The position numbers and the translations under genes were made by a program. 64,000 nt of DNA, taken from Mycolicibacterium vinylchloridicum (GTDB lineage: Bacteria; Actinomycetota; Actinomycetes; Mycobacteriales; Mycobacteriaceae). Each line of letters begins with the position of its first letter. Position 1 is the first letter of the stretch. The stretch spans positions 1 through 64,000 of the forward strand of contig NZ_JACBJQ010000031.1 in NCBI RefSeq assembly GCF_013404075.1, in the 5' to 3' direction. The notes under the pieces are model-generated. The model was not told the DNA's origin. It searched no databases and saw only the letters and a list, made by a program, of their open reading frames with translations. Shown one piece after another: positions 22,376 through 31,160 of this stretch.

Positions 22376-23851
22376 ATGGCTGACGCACGCTTCGAGCCGA
22401 AGATGATGATCGACGGCAAGCTGGTCGACGGCGAGGCGGGCACCTTCGCCAACATCAATCCGGCGACCGAAGAGGTGATCGGCGAGGTGGCCGACGCGTC
22501 GAAGGCTGATATGCACCGCGCCATCGACGCGGCCCGGCGCGCGTTCGACGGCACCGATTGGGCCACCAACCACGCCTTCCGGCAGATGTGCCTGCTGCAG
22601 CTGCAAGACGCACTGGAAGGCGAGCGGGAAGAACTCCGTGAGGAACTCATCCGCGAGGTCGGCTGTCCGCGCGCCATCACCCATGGGCCGCAGCTCGACG
22701 CCCCGCTGGCAGATGCGCTGCGCTACCCGGTCCAGCTCATCGACGAATACGCCTGGGAGACCTCGTTGGGCGACACCGTCGTGTCGGTCACCGGGGTCAA
22801 CACCACCCGCAAGGTCTGGCGGGAACCGGTCGGTGTCGTGGGCGCGATCGTGCCGTGGAACTTTCCGTTCGAGGTCACCATCCAGAAGATCGGCCAGGCC
22901 CTGGGGACCGGCAACACCGTCGTGCTGAAGCCTGCGCCCAACACGCCGTTCAACGCGACCCGGCTGGGCCGGCTGATCGCCGAGAACACCGACATCCCGC
23001 CCGGCGTGGTCAATGTCGTCACCGCGTCCGACCACTTCGTCGGCGAGGAACTCACGCTCTCGCCGAAGGTCGACATGATCTCCTTCACCGGATCGACGGT
23101 GGTGGGGCAGCGGATCATGGAAAAGGGCGCCGCGACCATGAAGCGGCTCTTCCTCGAACTCGGCGGCAAGTCGGCGACCATCGTTCTGGAGGATGCGGAC
23201 TTCGCGATCGGCTGCATGATGGGCATCGCCCCCTGCATGCACGCCGGCCAGGGATGCGCCAACCCCACCCGCTTGCTGCTGCCCCGCTCCCGATACGACG
23301 AAGGGGTGGAGATCCTGCGCGGCATCTACTCCGGTGTCGCCGCCGGTGACCCACAAGATCCGGGCACGCTGTGCGGCCCGGTGATCTCCGACCGGCAGCG
23401 CAGCCGGATCCGCGGCTACATCGGCAAAGGTGTCGAGGAGGGTGCAACGCTGCTCGTCGGTGGAGCCGAGGCGCCTGAAGGACTCGACAAGGGATATTTC
23501 GTCAAGCCAACGCTTTTCGTCAACGTCGACAACTCGATGACGATCGCCCAGGAAGAGATCTTCGGCCCGGTGCTCTCGGTGATCCCGTTCGACGACGAGG
23601 ATGACGCCGTGCGCATCGCCAACGACAGCCCCTACGGTCTGGCCGGCAATGTCATGGCGGGCACTCTGGACAGAGCACTGTCGGTGGCCCGCAGACTGCG
23701 GGCCGGGTTCATCGGGCTCAACGGCACCGCAGGCTATGGTGCCGATACGCCGTTCGGGGGATACAAGGCCAGTGGCGTGGGCCGACAGAATGGCACCGCT
23801 GGATTCGATCAATACACCGAGATCAAATCGGTTGCCTACCCGGCGAATTGA
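22376..23851 (+). CDS. aldehyde dehydrogenase family protein
   Basis: A 491-aa NAD(P)-dependent aldehyde dehydrogenase. Visible motifs: GAIVPWNFPFEVTIQKIG (cofactor loop), FTGSTVVGQRIM, catalytic base region FLELGGKSATIV, nucleophile Cys in GQGCANPTRL, and QEEIFGPVLSVIPF. The ATG at 22376 gives the usual length; the longer frame would cover the operator-like motif. It is the first gene of a plus-strand run with P450, SDR, micropeptide, AveC-like protein and P450, and probably oxidises an aldehyde made in that pathway. Confidence 0.85.
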   Translation: MADARFEPKMMIDGKLVDGEAGTFANINPATEEVIGEVADASKADMHRAIDAARRAFDGTDWATNHAFRQMCLLQLQDALEGEREELREELIREVGCPRAITHGPQLDAPLADALRYPVQLIDEYAWETSLGDTVVSVTGVNTTRKVWREPVGVVGAIVPWNFPFEVTIQKIGQALGTGNTVVLKPAPNTPFNATRLGRLIAENTDIPPGVVNVVTASDHFVGEELTLSPKVDMISFTGSTVVGQRIMEKGAATMKRLFLELGGKSATIVLEDADFAIGCMMGIAPCMHAGQGCANPTRLLLPRSRYDEGVEILRGIYSGVAAGDPQDPGTLCGPVISDRQRSRIRGYIGKGVEEGATLLVGGAEAPEGLDKGYFVKPTLFVNVDNSMTIAQEEIFGPVLSVIPFDDEDDAVRIANDSPYGLAGNVMAGTLDRALSVARRLRAGFIGLNGTAGYGADTPFGGYKASGVGRQNGTAGFDQYTEIKSVAYPAN

Positions 23852-23862
23852 GGACAGATCTC

Positions 23863-25134
23863 TTGACCGACTACGACCTGGTGGACTTCTTCACCGACCA
23901 GACGCTGGTTCCCGACCCGTATCCCTACTTCGACCACCTGCGTTCGAAATGCCCGGTGACGCCGGCCACCGCGTTCAACGTGCTGGCCGTCACCGGATAC
24001 GACGCGGCATTGAGCGTGTACAAGAATCCAGCGTTCTCGTCCTGCGTCTCGGTGGCGGGACCGTTCTCGGGCATGCCGATCACCCCGGGTCAGAGTGACG
24101 ACGTCAGCGAACTGATCGAGCAGCACTGCGCCAATGTGCCTATGGCCGAACACATCACGTCGCAGGATCCGCCGCTGCACACCCGCACCCGCAGCCTGAT
24201 GAACACTCTCATCACACCCAAGCGGCTCAAGGAGAACGAAGATTTCATGTGGCGGCTGGCCGACCAGCAGCTCGACACCTTCCTGGCCAAAGGACAGTGC
24301 GAGTTCCTGGCCGACTACGCAAAACCCTTCTCACTGCTGGTGATTGCCGATCTGCTTGGCGTACCCGCCGGGGATCATGAGGACTTCAAGGCGGTGTTCG
24401 CCAATGAGACCGTCGGTGAAATCGGCAAGGATGCGCCGACTACCTCGCACAACCCGCTGGAGTGGCTGAACGAGCGGTTCTACCGCTACCTCGACGAGCG
24501 CAGGCGCGCGCCACGCGAGGACGTGCTCACCGGACTGGCGCTCGCTAAGTACGAGGACGGGTCGACCCCCGATCTCGACGACGTGGTGAACCTGTCGACG
24601 TTCCTGTTCGCCGCCGGGAGCGAGACGACGACCAAGCTGGTGAGCTCTGCGGTCCGATTCATCGGCGACAACCCCGGATTCGAAGGGCAACTGCGAGACG
24701 ACCGCAACAAGATCCCGGCGTTCCTCGAAGAGACGCTCCGGATGGAGAGCCCGGTCAAGGCCCACTTCCGGATGGCACGCACCACGACGACGATCGGAGA
24801 TGTCACCGTCCCGGCCGGAACCACAGTGATGCTGCTGCCAGGCGCCTGTAACCGGGACGCCGCCAAGTTCGAGAACCCGCACGAGTTTCGCGCCGACCGG
24901 TCGAACGTGCGCGAGCACATCGCGTTCATCCGCGGTGCGCACTCCTGTCCGGGCGCACCGCTGGCCAGGGCCGAGGGCCGAATTTCGCTGAACCGCATCC
25001 TGGATCGCATGCACGACATCAGAATTTCCGAATCCCACCACGGGCCTGCCGAGAACCGGCACTACCGATACGAGCCGACGTTCATCATGCGTGGGCTCAG
25101 CGAACTACACATCACCTTCGAGGAGAACCGATGA
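23863..25134 (+). CDS. cytochrome P450
   Basis: A 423-aa soluble P450. The I-helix oxygen-binding motif is FAAGSETTTKL, the ExxR pair is in EETLR, and the heme loop is FIRGAHSCPGAPLAR with the thiolate Cys. The TTG at 23863 is chosen because GAGGA at 23850-23854 is spaced correctly; an alternative TTG at 23848 overlaps the upstream stop. The 3' end overlaps the SDR start by four bases, so the genes are translationally coupled. It presumably hydroxylates a hydrophobic substrate such as a terpenoid or steroid; substrate unknown. Confidence 0.85.
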   Translation: MTDYDLVDFFTDQTLVPDPYPYFDHLRSKCPVTPATAFNVLAVTGYDAALSVYKNPAFSSCVSVAGPFSGMPITPGQSDDVSELIEQHCANVPMAEHITSQDPPLHTRTRSLMNTLITPKRLKENEDFMWRLADQQLDTFLAKGQCEFLADYAKPFSLLVIADLLGVPAGDHEDFKAVFANETVGEIGKDAPTTSHNPLEWLNERFYRYLDERRRAPREDVLTGLALAKYEDGSTPDLDDVVNLSTFLFAAGSETTTKLVSSAVRFIGDNPGFEGQLRDDRNKIPAFLEETLRMESPVKAHFRMARTTTTIGDVTVPAGTTVMLLPGACNRDAAKFENPHEFRADRSNVREHIAFIRGAHSCPGAPLARAEGRISLNRILDRMHDIRISESHHGPAENRHYRYEPTFIMRGLSELHITFEENR

Positions 25135-26012
25135 CCGGAAAGCTGGAAGGGAAGGTCGCTTTCATCACCGGCGCCGCTCGCGGGCAGGGCCGGGCGCATG
25201 CGATCGCGATGGCCAGGGAAGGCGCCGACATCATCGCCGTCGACATCTGCCGCGACATCCCGTCCAACCCTTACCCGTTGGCCACACCGGATGACCTGGC
25301 CGAAACCGAGCGCTCGATCAAGGAGCTCGGCCGCCAGGTCCTGGCGCGGGTGGGAGACGTCCGGGAGCGGCACGAACTGCGCGAAGCCGTCGAGGCCGGC
25401 GTGGCGAACTTCGGCAAGATCGACATCGTCGTCGCCAACGCCGGAATCCTGCCGATGGCCATGGGCCGCCCACACGACGCGATGTCGTTCGTGGACGCCA
25501 GCGACGTGGATCTGCTCGGGGTGATGAACACCGTCGCGGTGACGGTTCCACACCTGCCCAATGGATCGTCGGTCATCATCACCGGATCGACCGCGGGCAT
25601 GATTCGGGGCACCACCGACAACCCGAACATGGGGCCCGGCGGGCGTGGCTACGGCTGGAGTAAGCGGGTCATCATCGAGTACGTCGAGGAGATGTCACTG
25701 GCTTTGGCGGACAGAATGATCCGCGTCAACGCGATTCATCCGACGAACTGCAACACCCATCTGCTGCAGAACGACGGGATGTACAGCATGTTCCGGCCGG
25801 ACCTGACCCAGGCGGGTAAGCAGGCCAGCCGCGAAGACGCCGAGCCGCTGTTCACGCTCTTCCAGGCAATGCCGATCCCGTATATCGAGCCCGAGGACAT
25901 GGCCAACCTCGGCGTGTTCCTCGCCAGCGACGACAGCCGCTACATCACCGGGCAGCAGATCCGGGTCGATGCCGGCTCACTGCTCAAATGGCCGAACGGT
26001 CCTGGGGGATAA
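25131..26012 (+). CDS. mycofactocin-type short-chain dehydrogenase
   Basis: A 293-aa SDR with cofactor motif TGAARGQGRAHA (residues 14-25), NAG in VVANAGI and a catalytic Tyr-Lys in YGWSK. The insertion after the second strand (AVDICRDIPSNPYPLATPDD) is the hallmark of the mycofactocin-coupled SDR family, whose members keep NADH tightly bound and pass electrons to mycofactocin. It overlaps the P450 stop by four bases (ATGA). It probably oxidises the alcohol made by a P450 of this cluster. Confidence 0.85.
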   Translation: MTGKLEGKVAFITGAARGQGRAHAIAMAREGADIIAVDICRDIPSNPYPLATPDDLAETERSIKELGRQVLARVGDVRERHELREAVEAGVANFGKIDIVVANAGILPMAMGRPHDAMSFVDASDVDLLGVMNTVAVTVPHLPNGSSVIITGSTAGMIRGTTDNPNMGPGGRGYGWSKRVIIEYVEEMSLALADRMIRVNAIHPTNCNTHLLQNDGMYSMFRPDLTQAGKQASREDAEPLFTLFQAMPIPYIEPEDMANLGVFLASDDSRYITGQQIRVDAGSLLKWPNGPGG

Positions 26013-26022
26013 CGGGACACTC

Positions 26023-26118
26023 ATGGGTGCGCTCATCATGCTCGGCACACTGCTCGGTCTGATCGTGCTGATCTTCGCTCTGGTCATCTACTTCGATCCG
26101 GAAGCGCGGGACAAATGA
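26023..26118 (+). CDS. 31-aa single-helix membrane micropeptide
   Basis: The frame encodes 31 residues: a hydrophobic helix (MLGTLLGLIVLIFALVIYF) followed by a charged tail ending PEARDK. It begins 10 bases after the SDR stop and its TGA overlaps the ATG of the AveC-like gene (ATGA), so it sits in a tightly coupled operon. Strand, spacing, hydrophobic content and coupling make it a likely real gene despite its length. It may be a small subunit of the following membrane protein. Confidence 0.65.
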   Translation: MGALIMLGTLLGLIVLIFALVIYFDPEARDK

Positions 26119-26903
26119 ACACCTCGCTGACGCCGGTGATGATCGCCGGACTCACCTTCGCCTACGTCGGCGGTGTGGTGTTCCTGCTCGTCGGTGTGTA
26201 CCTGAGCATTCGACGCGGTCGCATCCACCCGCTGCTGCTGGTCTCCATCTCGGCCATCTCGTTCTCGTGGATCGAAGCGCCCTACGACTGGGCGATGTAT
26301 GCCCAGTTTCCGCCTGCGCTCCCACGGATGCCGTCGTGGTGGCCGATGAACATGACCTGGGGCGGCGGGCTGCCGTCCTCGGTGCCCATCGGATACATCT
26401 CCTACTTCGTCTTCCCGGCGCTGATCGGCGCGGCCGTCGGCCGGTGGCTGGTGAAGCGGTTCGGGTGGCGGCGCCCACAGACCCTGTTGATCGCCGGCTT
26501 GGGAGTCGGGTTCTGCTGGGCGTTGTTCTTCAACGCGGTCGTCGGTGCCCACCTTGGGGTCTTCTACTACGGCTACGTGATTCCGGGGCTGGCGATCTTC
26601 GAAGGGACCAAGCACCAGTACCCGATCTACGACTCGATTGCGATGGGCGTGCAGATGATGGTGTTCGCCTACCTGCTCGGCCGCACTGACGACCAGGGCC
26701 GCAACGCGATCGAAGTCTGGGCCGACAAGCGATCGTCGAGCCGAGCCGGGTCGGCGGTGCTCTCGATCGTGGCGGTCGTCGTCGTGGGACACCTTCTGTA
26801 CGGGGCGGTGTTCGCACCGCACCTCGCGACCAAGCTGGGAGGCTACGTGACCGCAGGCCCGACCGAGCAGCTCTTCCCAGGCGTCCCGAACCAACCCAGA
26901 TAG
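26115..26903 (+). CDS. AveC-like (spirocyclase family) integral membrane protein
   Basis: A 262-aa protein with about six to seven membrane helices and a conserved loop region SWIEAPYDWAMYAQFP and GYISYFVFPALIGAAVGRWL, resembling AveC-family proteins. AveC of Streptomyces is a dehydrative spirocyclase in avermectin synthesis; mycobacterial homologues have no assigned reaction. It is translationally coupled to the 31-aa peptide and followed 11 bases later by a P450. Its place in an ALDH-P450-SDR-P450 operon suggests action on a lipophilic oxygenated intermediate in the membrane. The family call is from memory. Confidence 0.6.
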   Translation: MNTSLTPVMIAGLTFAYVGGVVFLLVGVYLSIRRGRIHPLLLVSISAISFSWIEAPYDWAMYAQFPPALPRMPSWWPMNMTWGGGLPSSVPIGYISYFVFPALIGAAVGRWLVKRFGWRRPQTLLIAGLGVGFCWALFFNAVVGAHLGVFYYGYVIPGLAIFEGTKHQYPIYDSIAMGVQMMVFAYLLGRTDDQGRNAIEVWADKRSSSRAGSAVLSIVAVVVVGHLLYGAVFAPHLATKLGGYVTAGPTEQLFPGVPNQPR

Positions 26904-26914
26904 GCCGGCCCGGA

Positions 26915-28087
26915 ATGTACTACGACCCTTTTGATTTCGCGATCGACGACGACCCGTACCCGGTGTGGCGGTGGATGCGCGAAGAGGCGCCGCTGTACTT
27001 CAACGACAAGCACGGCTTCTACGCGCTGAGCCGTTATGCCGATGTGGCACGGGCACTTCCGGACTGGCAGACGTACCGATCCGGTCGGGGCACCACCCTG
27101 GACATCTTGGCCAGCGGCATCGAGGTGCCGCCGGGCATTCTGCTGTTCGAAGATCCGCCACTACACGATCTGCACCGGCGGCTGCTGTCGCGCGTCTTCA
27201 CCCCGCGGCGCATGCTGGCGGTCGAGGATCTGGTGCGGAGCTTCTGTGCCCGGGCGCTCGAACCGCTCATGGACGGTGACGGTTTCGACTTCGTCGTCGA
27301 TCTCGGCGCGATGATGCCGATGCGAACGATCGGCTATCTGCTCGGCATCCCCGAGGAGAGCCAGGAAGCGATCCGCGACCGCAACGACCACCGCATCAGT
27401 GTCGCCGCCGGTGCCGGAGATGTCAGCCCGACGATCTTCCAGGATGCGATCGCGGAGTTCGCCGAGTACATCGAGTGGCGGTCGGCCCATCCCTCCGATG
27501 ATCTGATGACCGACCTGCTCAACGCCGAGGTCGAGGAACCGGACGGCACCCGGCGGCGGCTGGAACGCAACGAGGTGCTCGCTTACACGGCGATGATCGC
27601 CGGTGCGGGCAATGAAACCACCGCCCGGCTCATCGGATTCATGGGCCAGTTGCTGGGCGAACACCCGGAGCAGCGGCATGAACTCGCCGGGGACCCGTCG
27701 CTGATCGCGGGCGCGGTGGAGGAGACGCTGCGCTACGAGCCGCCGTCGCCTGTCCAAGCGCGGTACGTGGCACGTGATGTCGAACTGTACGGCCAGACCG
27801 TCGCCGAGGGGTCGCACATGTTGTTGCTCAACGGCTCGGCGAACCGGGACGACGCGCATTTCGCCGACCCGGATCGCTTCGACATCCACCGCGGCGGCGG
27901 GCATCTGAGCTTCGGTCAGGGCATCCACTTCTGCCTCGGTTCGGCGCTGGCCCGGCTCGAAGCCCGGGTGGCGTTCGAGGAGGTTCTCAAACGATGGATC
28001 GACTGGGATGTGGACTACGAAAATGCCAGCAGGGGAAGGACATCCAGCGTGCGGGGCTGGGCGCGGCTGCCGGTCAGGACACGGTAG
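26915..28087 (+). CDS. cytochrome P450
   Basis: A 390-aa P450. I-helix motif IAGAGNETTARL, ExxR in EETLR, and heme loop LSFGQGIHFCLGSALARLEAR are all intact. It is distinct from the P450 at 23863 and is the last gene of the cluster, 11 bases after the AveC-like gene. Two P450s plus ALDH and SDR suggest sequential oxidation of one scaffold. The 3' end overlaps the convergent DUF2306 gene by 14 bases. Confidence 0.85.
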   Translation: MYYDPFDFAIDDDPYPVWRWMREEAPLYFNDKHGFYALSRYADVARALPDWQTYRSGRGTTLDILASGIEVPPGILLFEDPPLHDLHRRLLSRVFTPRRMLAVEDLVRSFCARALEPLMDGDGFDFVVDLGAMMPMRTIGYLLGIPEESQEAIRDRNDHRISVAAGAGDVSPTIFQDAIAEFAEYIEWRSAHPSDDLMTDLLNAEVEEPDGTRRRLERNEVLAYTAMIAGAGNETTARLIGFMGQLLGEHPEQRHELAGDPSLIAGAVEETLRYEPPSPVQARYVARDVELYGQTVAEGSHMLLLNGSANRDDAHFADPDRFDIHRGGGHLSFGQGIHFCLGSALARLEARVAFEEVLKRWIDWDVDYENASRGRTSSVRGWARLPVRTR

Positions 28088-28694
28088 CCGGCTGGCGGTT
28101 CAGCCACCGCCGCACCGTGAAGAACGGTATCGTCCAGCCTAACCATGCACCGAGACCCGCGGCCAACCACAGGTAGTGGTCCCGATTACCCTCAAAGACG
28201 CTGTCCTGCAACGGCTGCAATGAGACAAAGATGATCGGCGTCCAGATCCGGTTGGTGACGATCGACAGCGCGAGGGTGGCGGACAGGACCATCTGACGGC
28301 GGTGCTCGGCGAATCGACGCCGGCGCGCGAACAGGTATCCGGTCGACGTGAACCACAACCACACGCACGCCAGCGTCACATTGCTGACCGCCAGGAGCGG
28401 CCCGAACGGGGTCGCGGCCCCGATGACCAGCGCGCTGAGCGCGGCAGGGATGGCGGTAGCCACGTAGATGCGACCGCAGCGGCGGTGCAGCGTCGGTCGC
28501 CGGGCACGCAGTCCCGGCCAGAGCTGGGCGACTGCCATCACCATCGCCACGGCGGCGAACATGACATGTGCCACCAGCAGCGGGTAGTGCAGCGCGAATG
28601 TCGCCGGCACCCGGGTATGGCCGGTGAGATAGGGCGGCAGGGAGAAGACGAGAAACACCGCGACGACCAGGGCAAGGATTTTTGCGTATGACAT
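28074..28694 (-). CDS. DUF2306-type integral membrane protein
   Basis: A 206-aa protein with about six transmembrane helices (ILALVVAVFLVFSLPPYL, YPLLVAHVMFAAVAMVMAVA, AALSALVIGAATPFGPLLAV and others) and the His/Arg-rich loop HRRCGRIYVA typical of DUF2306. Function unknown. The ATG at 28694 lies inside a palindrome (28680-28702) shared with the divergent TetR gene; a TTG two codons upstream is less likely. The TetR protein probably represses it. Confidence 0.7.
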   Translation of the reverse strand: MSYAKILALVVAVFLVFSLPPYLTGHTRVPATFALHYPLLVAHVMFAAVAMVMAVAQLWPGLRARRPTLHRRCGRIYVATAIPAALSALVIGAATPFGPLLAVSNVTLACVWLWFTSTGYLFARRRRFAEHRRQMVLSATLALSIVTNRIWTPIIFVSLQPLQDSVFEGNRDHYLWLAAGLGAWLGWTIPFFTVRRWLNRQPATVS

Positions 28695-28710
28695 ACGCAA
28701 AAGCGTACGC
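28680..28710. promoter_or_regulatory. TetR-type operator between DUF2306 and TetR genes
   Basis: TTTTGCGTAT (28680-28689), GAC, then the exact complement ATACGCAAAA (28693-28702). The adjoining GCGTACGC (28703-28710) is a second palindrome. The site covers the DUF2306 start codon and lies about 40 bases before the TetR gene, an ideal place to repress both. Confidence 0.65.
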
Positions 28711-28749
28711 TATACGCACCAGCGGTGTGCGTCGTTTAGGCTGGCCCTG

Positions 28750-29385
28750 ATGCCCAGCGAGAAATTGCGCCTGAGCCGCGACCGGATCGTCACGGCGGCG
28801 ATCGAGCACGCCGATGTCGACGGCCTCGGCGCCCTGTCGATGGCCAGGCTGGCCGAGCGGCTGGGCTGCGGCACCATGTCGCTGTATCGGCATATCGCCA
28901 ACAAGGACGAATTGGTGGTGTGCATGCTCTCGGCCGCCTCCGGGCCGCCGCCGGTGGCGGCCCAAGGCGCGGATTGGCGTGCCGCTCTTACTGATTGGTC
29001 CTTCGGTCTATGGGATGTCTACCACCGGCATCCATGGATCCTGGCGGCATCGGCCGCCGGGCCGCCCACCGACCCGGGCCAATTGGCTTGGCTGGATGCC
29101 GGTTTGGCCGCCCTCGGCGGGACTCGGATGAGCGAGCGCGACAAGCTGGCCGCCGTCCTGGCGATACTGCATTTCGCCCGCGGTGCCGCTGCCCTGGCAA
29201 TCGAGGCGCCCGCGGACGGTCCGGACTACCCGGGACTGATGCGCAGCGTGATCGACTCGGATCGGTTCCCCGCGCTGGCGTCCGCGCTCGAGGCCGGCGC
29301 CTTCGACGACGGCGACGACAGCCATGTCGGCGAGTTCCGATCCGGGCTGGATCAGCTGCTCGACGGCATCTCGCTCAAGGTCTAG
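28750..29385 (+). CDS. TetR-family transcriptional regulator
   Basis: A 211-aa regulator. The N-terminal HTH reads ALSMARLAERLGCGTMSLYRHI, with Lys/Asp after it (ANKDELVV) typical of TetR; the C-terminal part resembles the TetR_C ligand domain. It is divergent from the DUF2306 membrane-protein gene, with a perfect palindrome in the gap, so that gene and itself are its likely targets. Its stop overlaps the convergent aldehyde dehydrogenase stop by four bases. Confidence 0.8.
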   Translation: MPSEKLRLSRDRIVTAAIEHADVDGLGALSMARLAERLGCGTMSLYRHIANKDELVVCMLSAASGPPPVAAQGADWRAALTDWSFGLWDVYHRHPWILAASAAGPPTDPGQLAWLDAGLAALGGTRMSERDKLAAVLAILHFARGAAALAIEAPADGPDYPGLMRSVIDSDRFPALASALEAGAFDDGDDSHVGEFRSGLDQLLDGISLKV

Positions 29386-30830
29386 CCTGCCGGCTGATAG
29401 ATCGACTTGGTCTCCAGATAGGCGGCCAACCCCTCGGGTCCGAGTTCACGCCCCAGGCCGCTGGCCTTCACACCGCCGAACGGCGCTGTCGGGTCGGGCA
29501 GGTAGTGGTTGATTCCCACCGTGCCCGACCGCACACCCTTGGCGACGGCCAGCCCGCGCTGCGGGTCGGTGGTCCATACCGAACCGCCGAGGCCGTAGTC
29601 GTTGGCATTGGCAATGCGGACCGCGTCCTCGTCGTCGTCGTAGCCGATGACTGTCAGCACCGGCCCGAAAATCTCCTCTCGGGCGATCGAGGTGTCGTTG
29701 TCCACGTCGGCGAAGACGGTCGGCGAGACGAACCACCCGGTGTCGAACGGACGCGTGCCGCCGGTGGTGAGGCGGGCGCCGCTGCTCGCGGCGGCGGCGA
29801 TCGCGGATTCGACGCGGTCGCGCTGGCGCGAACTCACCAGCGGCCCGATCTGGGTGGCCGGATCCAAGGAGTCGCCCACGGTCAGCGAGGCCGCCAACGC
29901 CGTCACCACGTCGACGACCTCGGTGTAGCGGCTTCGGGGCGCAAGGATTCTCGTCCCGAGGAAGCAGGTCTGTCCGTTGTTGAGCAGCGTTGCGGCAAAG
30001 AGCTTCTCGCCGATCACGCCCAGATCCAGGTCGGCGTCGTCGAGGAAGATCGCGGCCGATTTGCCGCCGAGTTCCAGCGTGACCGGCCGCAGCAGTCCGC
30101 CGCACACCGTCGCGATCTCCCGGCCGGTCTGGGTGGAGCCGGTGAACGCCACCTTGTCGATTCCGGGGTGCGCCACCAGGTATGCGCCCGTCTCGCGCCC
30201 GCCGGGCACCACGTTGATGACCCCCGGCGGGATATCGGACTCGGCCACGGCTTCGGCGAACAGGACGGCGTCGAATACCGTCTCCGGCGCGGGCTTGATG
30301 ACGAAGGTGCAGCCCGCGGCCAGACCGGGGGCGTACTTGAACGCACCCAGCACCTGCGGGAAATTCCACGGCACGATCGCACCCACCACTCCGACCGGGG
30401 TCCGCGTGATGGTGGTCTGTCCGCCGAGCAGGCCTGGTCGCTCGCTGCTGAACTCCTCGGCGCAGGCCAGCTGGGCGTAGTAGCGCAGCAGCAGCTGGGG
30501 GAACACCGCCTCGAGCTGGCCGGCGATCGTGACCGGCATCCCATTCTGAGTGCTGACGGCCTGTGCCAGTTGCTCACTGCGCCGGTCGAGAGCGTCGGCG
30601 AGGGTTTCCATGGCGGCCGCCCGCTTGTCCGCGGGCCAGTTCGGCCAGCCGTCCGGGGCGTCGAAGGCGGCCCTGGCCGCGGCGACCGCCGCATCGATAT
30701 CGGCGTGGACACCCGCGGCAACCGTCGCGAGCCGCTGCTCGTTGTTGGGCGAGACCAGAACGATCTCTTCGCCGGAGCTCGGTGCGGTCCACCGGCCGCC
30801 GATCAGGAACCTGTCGTATTGGGTGCTCAT
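29382..30830 (-). CDS. aldehyde dehydrogenase family protein
   Basis: A 482-aa ALDH: GAIVPWNFPQVLGAFKYAP, FTGSTQTGREIA, TLELGGKSAAIFL (base Glu), nucleophile Cys in NNGQTCFLGTR, and REEIFGPVLTVIGY. It is a different subgroup from the enzyme at 22376. The ATG at 30830 lies 13 bases after a perfect 17-bp inverted repeat, which probably controls it. Substrate unknown. Confidence 0.85.
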   Translation of the reverse strand: MSTQYDRFLIGGRWTAPSSGEEIVLVSPNNEQRLATVAAGVHADIDAAVAAARAAFDAPDGWPNWPADKRAAAMETLADALDRRSEQLAQAVSTQNGMPVTIAGQLEAVFPQLLLRYYAQLACAEEFSSERPGLLGGQTTITRTPVGVVGAIVPWNFPQVLGAFKYAPGLAAGCTFVIKPAPETVFDAVLFAEAVAESDIPPGVINVVPGGRETGAYLVAHPGIDKVAFTGSTQTGREIATVCGGLLRPVTLELGGKSAAIFLDDADLDLGVIGEKLFAATLLNNGQTCFLGTRILAPRSRYTEVVDVVTALAASLTVGDSLDPATQIGPLVSSRQRDRVESAIAAAASSGARLTTGGTRPFDTGWFVSPTVFADVDNDTSIAREEIFGPVLTVIGYDDDEDAVRIANANDYGLGGSVWTTDPQRGLAVAKGVRSGTVGINHYLPDPTAPFGGVKASGLGRELGPEGLAAYLETKSIYQPAG

Positions 30831-30843
30831 GGGCCCACAACGT

Positions 30844-30878
30844 ATTCATCCCGGTACCGCAGCGGTACCGGGATGAAT
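30844..30878. promoter_or_regulatory. 35-bp near-continuous perfect palindrome upstream of the ALDH gene
   Basis: ATTCATCCCGGTACCGC (30844-30860), A, then its exact complement (30862-30878). It ends 13 bases before the aldehyde dehydrogenase start and lies after the 30924 gene's stop on the same strand. A one-base spacer favours a DNA-binding operator over an RNA hairpin, and there is no T-run, but an attenuator or mycobacterial-type terminator cannot be excluded. Confidence 0.5.
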
Positions 30879-30923
30879 AGCAATGCGCCCGAATGAGCGC
30901 CGGAAATATCCCTTCCGGGAGGG

Positions 30924-31160
30924 TTACGGGGCGTAGCAGCGCTCGTCACCGTTGATGTTGATCCAGCAGTTGGGGCTGATGAAGTGTGCGTTGGGTCCGG
31001 GCTCGTTCAGCACGCAGTTCGGGCCCTCCAGGTGAAAGCCGATTCCGCAGCCGTCGGCTGCGCTTGCGGTGGGAGCGAAGCTCAGGCCCAGGGCCAGCGC
31101 GCCGGCGGCGGCGACACTGGCGAAAAGTCCTGCGGCACGCTTCGAGATCTGTGCAGTCAT
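30924..31160 (-). CDS. small secreted cysteine-containing protein (paralogue 1)
   Basis: A 78-aa precursor. The signal peptide (MTAQISKRAAGLFASVAAAG...PTASA) is cleaved before ADGCGIG, leaving about 43 residues with four cysteines (GCGIG, NCVLN, NCWIN, RCYAP), likely two disulfides. It is a tandem duplicate of 31357-31593: same length, nearly the same signal peptide and same cysteine spacing, with a less conserved middle. GAGGACACG precedes the ATG in both. Function unknown; export is strongly supported. Confidence 0.75.
   Translation of the reverse strand: MTAQISKRAAGLFASVAAAGALALGLSFAPTASAADGCGIGFHLEGPNCVLNEPGPNAHFISPNCWININGDERCYAP

Noticed and set aside
22352..23812. 486-codon minus-strand frame opposite the aldehyde dehydrogenase
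   Set aside because: The plus strand carries all ALDH motifs; the reverse product is a low-complexity shadow.
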